Shown one piece after another: positions 6,457-8,146 of a DNA stretch of 8,146 nt. Positions within the stretch are counted from its first letter, which is position 1, and the number at the start of each line of letters is the position of its first letter. Both the position numbers and the translations under genes were made by a program. The stretch is from an uncultured Sutterella sp. (lineage in GTDB: Bacteria > Pseudomonadota > Gammaproteobacteria > Burkholderiales > Burkholderiaceae_F): assembly GCA_900553105.1 (NCBI GenBank), contig USCE01000049.1, forward strand, positions 1-8,146. The letters run 5' to 3'. The notes beneath the pieces are model-generated. The model searched no databases, was not told where the DNA came from, and was given only the letters and a program-made list of their open reading frames with translations.

Positions 6457-7542
6457 TTACTCTTCATCAGGCTCGGCACTGGCACGGTCCAATGAGGCTA
6501 CCGTCACTTTCGCTTTAATGCCTTTTAATTCACGAATTTTGTTTTCAATATCGGCCATCTTTTCAGGATTTGCCTTTAAAAATTCACGGGCATTATCACG
6601 ACCTTGACCGATCTTTTCACCATTGTAGCTGTACCAAGAACCCGACTTTTGCATCAGATCTAACTCAACGGCCATATCGATAACCTCTCCTTCGTGCGAG
6701 ATGCCGTCACCGTACAAAATATCAAATTGAGCGGTCTTAAAGGGCGGCGCAACCTTGTTCTTGACAACCTTGACTTTTGTATCGGAACCGATGACTTCAT
6801 CACCTTTTTTAAGTGCACCAGTGCGACGAATGTCTAAACGCACGGAGCTATAGAATTTGAGTGCGTTACCACCCGTTGTTGTTTCAGGATTGCCGTAGCT
6901 GACACCGATCTTCATACGAATTTGGTTGATGAAGATCACCAATGTGTTGGTTCGCTTAATTGAAGAGGTCAACTTTCGCAAAGCTTGACTCATCAAACGA
7001 GCTTGAAGACCCGGCAATGCTTCGCCCATCTCGCCTTCAATTTCTGCTTGAGGCGTCAAGGCAGCCACAGAGTCAATGACAACCATATCCACGGAGCCCG
7101 AGCGTACAAGCGCATCACAAATTTCCAGAGCTTGTTCACCGGTATCGGGTTGCGAAATCAACAATTCACTTAAATTCACACCGAGGCGTTGAGCATATTG
7201 GATATCAAGAGCGTGCTCCGCATCGATATAGGCGCAAGTACCGCCCGTTTTTTGCATTTGAGAGACAACGTGCAAGGCCAAGGTTGTCTTACCCGAAGAT
7301 TCTGGTCCGTAAATTTCTACGATACGGCCGCGAGGCAGACCACCCACACCCAAGGCCAGGTCTAAACCAAGCGAGCCCGTGGAGACCACATCAATATCTT
7401 CGCTCATACCCTTGTCACCCATACGCATGATTGAGCCTTTGCCGAATTGTTTTTCAATTTGGGCCAATGCTGCGCTTAATGCTTTTTTACGCTCATCACC
7501 TTCAACACGTTCTACTCGGGGTAAGGTACGTTTTTCTGCCAT
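6457..7542 (-). CDS. recA: Recombinase RecA
   Basis: The product is a 361-residue RecA, the ATP-dependent strand-exchange protein that forms filaments on single-stranded DNA and serves as co-protease in SOS-type responses. Visible landmarks are the N-terminal polymerisation helix with KALSAALAQIEKQFGKGSIM, the Walker A GPESSGKTT at residues 79-87, Glu109 in YIDAEHALD (equivalent of the catalytic Glu96 of E. coli), the Walker B VVIDSVAAL with Asp157, loop L1 near 169-178, and loop L2 with GNPETTTGGNALKFY from about 217. An acidic C-terminus, EPDEE, ends the protein. Length and motifs are normal and no intein is present. The ATG at 7542 has a GAGGA Shine-Dalgarno at 7555-7551 with eight bases spacing. 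recX follows. I see no canonical CTGT-N8-ACAG LexA site in the 343 bp upstream, so SOS control is not evident from the sequence. Confidence 0.98.
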   Translation of the reverse strand: MAEKRTLPRVERVEGDERKKALSAALAQIEKQFGKGSIMRMGDKGMSEDIDVVSTGSLGLDLALGVGGLPRGRIVEIYGPESSGKTTLALHVVSQMQKTGGTCAYIDAEHALDIQYAQRLGVNLSELLISQPDTGEQALEICDALVRSGSVDMVVIDSVAALTPQAEIEGEMGEALPGLQARLMSQALRKLTSSIKRTNTLVIFINQIRMKIGVSYGNPETTTGGNALKFYSSVRLDIRRTGALKKGDEVIGSDTKVKVVKNKVAPPFKTAQFDILYGDGISHEGEVIDMAVELDLMQKSGSWYSYNGEKIGQGRDNAREFLKANPEKMADIENKIRELKGIKAKVTVASLDRASAEPDEE

Positions 7543-7803
7543 TTGTCATTTCCTCATTTCATAAGTCTTTTTCAGACTTTCAATTTAATATAGATTTTAA
7601 TAACTTGCCTTTTTAAAACTATACCTTCTTTTCAAAGCGCTTTAATTAGGGCAATTAGCGTTATTCACAAAACGAATTATCCATAATAAAAGATCAAATG
7701 TCGAGACTTTAAAAGATTATTTTTATTATCGTTTACCCTAACTTCTGAACCAAATATTGATCTGATTGACCTCTACAGGCAAACACAAATTATTTATCAA
7801 GGG

Positions 7804-7832
7804 TTGACAAACTCATTTTTATCGGGCATCAT
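7804..7832 (+). promoter_or_regulatory. Candidate sigma70 promoter for the tRNA-Lys cluster
   Basis: A consensus TTGACA -35 at 7804-7809 is separated by exactly 17 bases from CATCAT at 7827-7832 (4 of 6 to TATAAT). The bases just upstream are AT-rich, as in UP elements of stable-RNA promoters. Initiation near 7839 would leave about 47 bases of 5' leader before the first tRNA, to be removed by RNase P. The -10 is imperfect and lies in an inverted repeat. Confidence 0.55.
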
Positions 7833-7856
7833 TCCAAACTCGGTTGGCGTGATGCC
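7825..7856 (+). repeat. Dyad symmetry over the tRNA promoter -10 and start region
   Basis: GGCATCA at 7825-7831 is the perfect complement of TGATGCC at 7850-7856. An inner pair, CCAA at 7834-7837 and TTGG at 7844-7847, is in register, so 11 of 13 positions per arm pair around a 6-base centre. It could be an operator or a foldable leader, and the function is not known. Confidence 0.5.
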
Positions 7857-7885
7857 TTCGGGCTTGTCCCGGATGTTATGACAAC

Positions 7886-7961
7886 GGGTCGTTAGCTCAG
7901 TCGGTAGAGCAGCGGACTTTTAATCCGTTGGTCGAGAGTTCGAGTCTCTCACGACCCACCA
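7886..7961 (+). tRNA. tRNA-Lys (anticodon UUU)
   Basis: This is a complete 76-base tRNA with the CCA end encoded. The acceptor stem GGGTCGT (7886-7892) pairs with ACGACCC (7951-7957), followed by discriminator A and CCA. The D-arm has AGCTCAG-TCGG-TAGAGC, and the T-arm carries the GTTCGAGTC box. The anticodon loop reads CTTTTAA, giving anticodon TTT, which decodes AAA and AAG as lysine. It is the first member of a cluster and is probably transcribed with the next genes, 26 bases away. Confidence 0.97.
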
Positions 7962-7987
7962 CCACCGAAATGCAACTCGCAGGATTT

Positions 7988-8063
7988 GGGAGCGTAGCTC
8001 AGTTGGTAGAGCAGCGGACTCTTAATCCGTCGGTCCAGAGTTCGAGTCTCTGCGCTCCCACCA
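7988..8063 (+). tRNA. tRNA-Lys (anticodon CUU)
   Basis: This is a complete 76-base tRNA with encoded CCA. The acceptor stem GGGAGCG (7988-7994) pairs with CGCTCCC (8053-8059), followed by discriminator A. The anticodon loop is CTCTTAA, giving anticodon CTT, which reads AAG. The anticodon and D arms are nearly the same as in the upstream UUU tRNA, whereas the acceptor stem differs, so the two are diverged paralogues. Confidence 0.97.
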
Positions 8064-8093
8064 GATTTCTGCAGTTCAAATTTGATTGGCATT

Positions 8094-8146
8094 GGGAGCG
8101 TAGCTCAGTTGGTAGAGCAGCGGACTCTTAATCCGTCGGTCCAGAG
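8094..8146 (+). tRNA. tRNA-Lys (anticodon CUU), second copy, cut by window end
   Basis: The first 53 bases of a tRNA are identical base for base to the CUU tRNA at 7988-8040, including the CTT anticodon. The T-arm and the 3' acceptor strand lie beyond the window. It starts 30 bases after the preceding tRNA, and the spacer differs from the earlier one, so only the tRNA itself is duplicated. Confidence 0.93.

Larger units (their letters stand above)
7543..7885. other. Gene-free AT-rich divergent region between recA and the tRNA-Lys cluster
   Basis: These 343 bp contain no credible coding frame. They should hold the recA promoter (minus) and the tRNA promoter (plus). Items visible are a 6-bp inverted repeat with a 5-base loop at 7563-7579 in the recA leader, a 10-bp palindrome AAAGCGCTTT at 7634-7643, two DnaA-box-like 9-mers at 7661-7669 and 7677-7685, a TTGACA-type promoter at 7804-7832, and a dyad at 7825-7856. 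For recA a possible -10 TATAGT lies about 75-80 bp upstream of the ATG, at 7623-7618 on the minus strand, but its -35 (TTAAAG) is poor, so I do not assign a firm recA promoter. Confidence 0.6.

Noticed and set aside
7762..7778. LexA-box-like CTGA-N9-ACAG
   Set aside because: Spacing is one base too long, the left half-site is imperfect, and it is more than 200 bp from recA.
7928..8131. Plus-strand open frame of 67 codons
   Set aside because: It runs through three tRNA genes; the apparent repeat in its peptide only reflects the duplicated tRNA sequence.

Overview
The window looks like an ordinary, densely coded stretch of a proteobacterial chromosome. It is most likely a betaproteobacterium of the order Burkholderiales. 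The moderate GC content and AT-rich spacers would suit a gut Sutterellaceae-type lineage, but that is inference from gene content and general resemblance, not from any search. No mobile element, CRISPR array, phage gene or toxin-antitoxin pair is visible.

Layout from left to right. Positions 1-601 (minus) hold the N-terminal third or less of an HrpA-type DEAH-box RNA helicase that runs off the left edge. It is divergent from yggX (691-963, plus), a small Fe(II)-trafficking / oxidative-damage protection protein followed by a clear intrinsic terminator. rpiA (1006-1662, minus), ribose-5-phosphate isomerase A, converges on yggX. Divergent from rpiA is a two-gene signalling unit on the plus strand: a membrane-bound hybrid-less sensor histidine kinase with a periplasmic domain and two PAS domains (1778-4207), then a FixJ/LuxR-type response regulator (4272-4919). 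folD (4999-5853, plus) follows, with a terminator-like hairpin lying directly in front of its ribosome binding site. folD overlaps the convergent recX by 7 bp. recX (5847-6389) and recA (6457-7542) form the usual recA-recX pair on the minus strand, separated by a palindromic hairpin. Upstream of recA is a 343-bp AT-rich gene-free region, and then a plus-strand tRNA-Lys cluster: one UUU tRNA and two CUU tRNAs in tandem, the last one cut by the window edge.

The genes are mostly housekeeping: RNA metabolism, iron/redox protection, pentose phosphate pathway, one-carbon metabolism, recombination and its modulator, and tRNA supply. The two-component pair is the only environment-sensing module. Its target is not visible in the window. 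I found no convincing novel system. The points most worth a second look are regulatory: the hairpin before folD, the hairpins and missing Shine-Dalgarno of recX, the apparent lack of a canonical LexA box at recA, and a dyad lying over the best tRNA promoter candidate.
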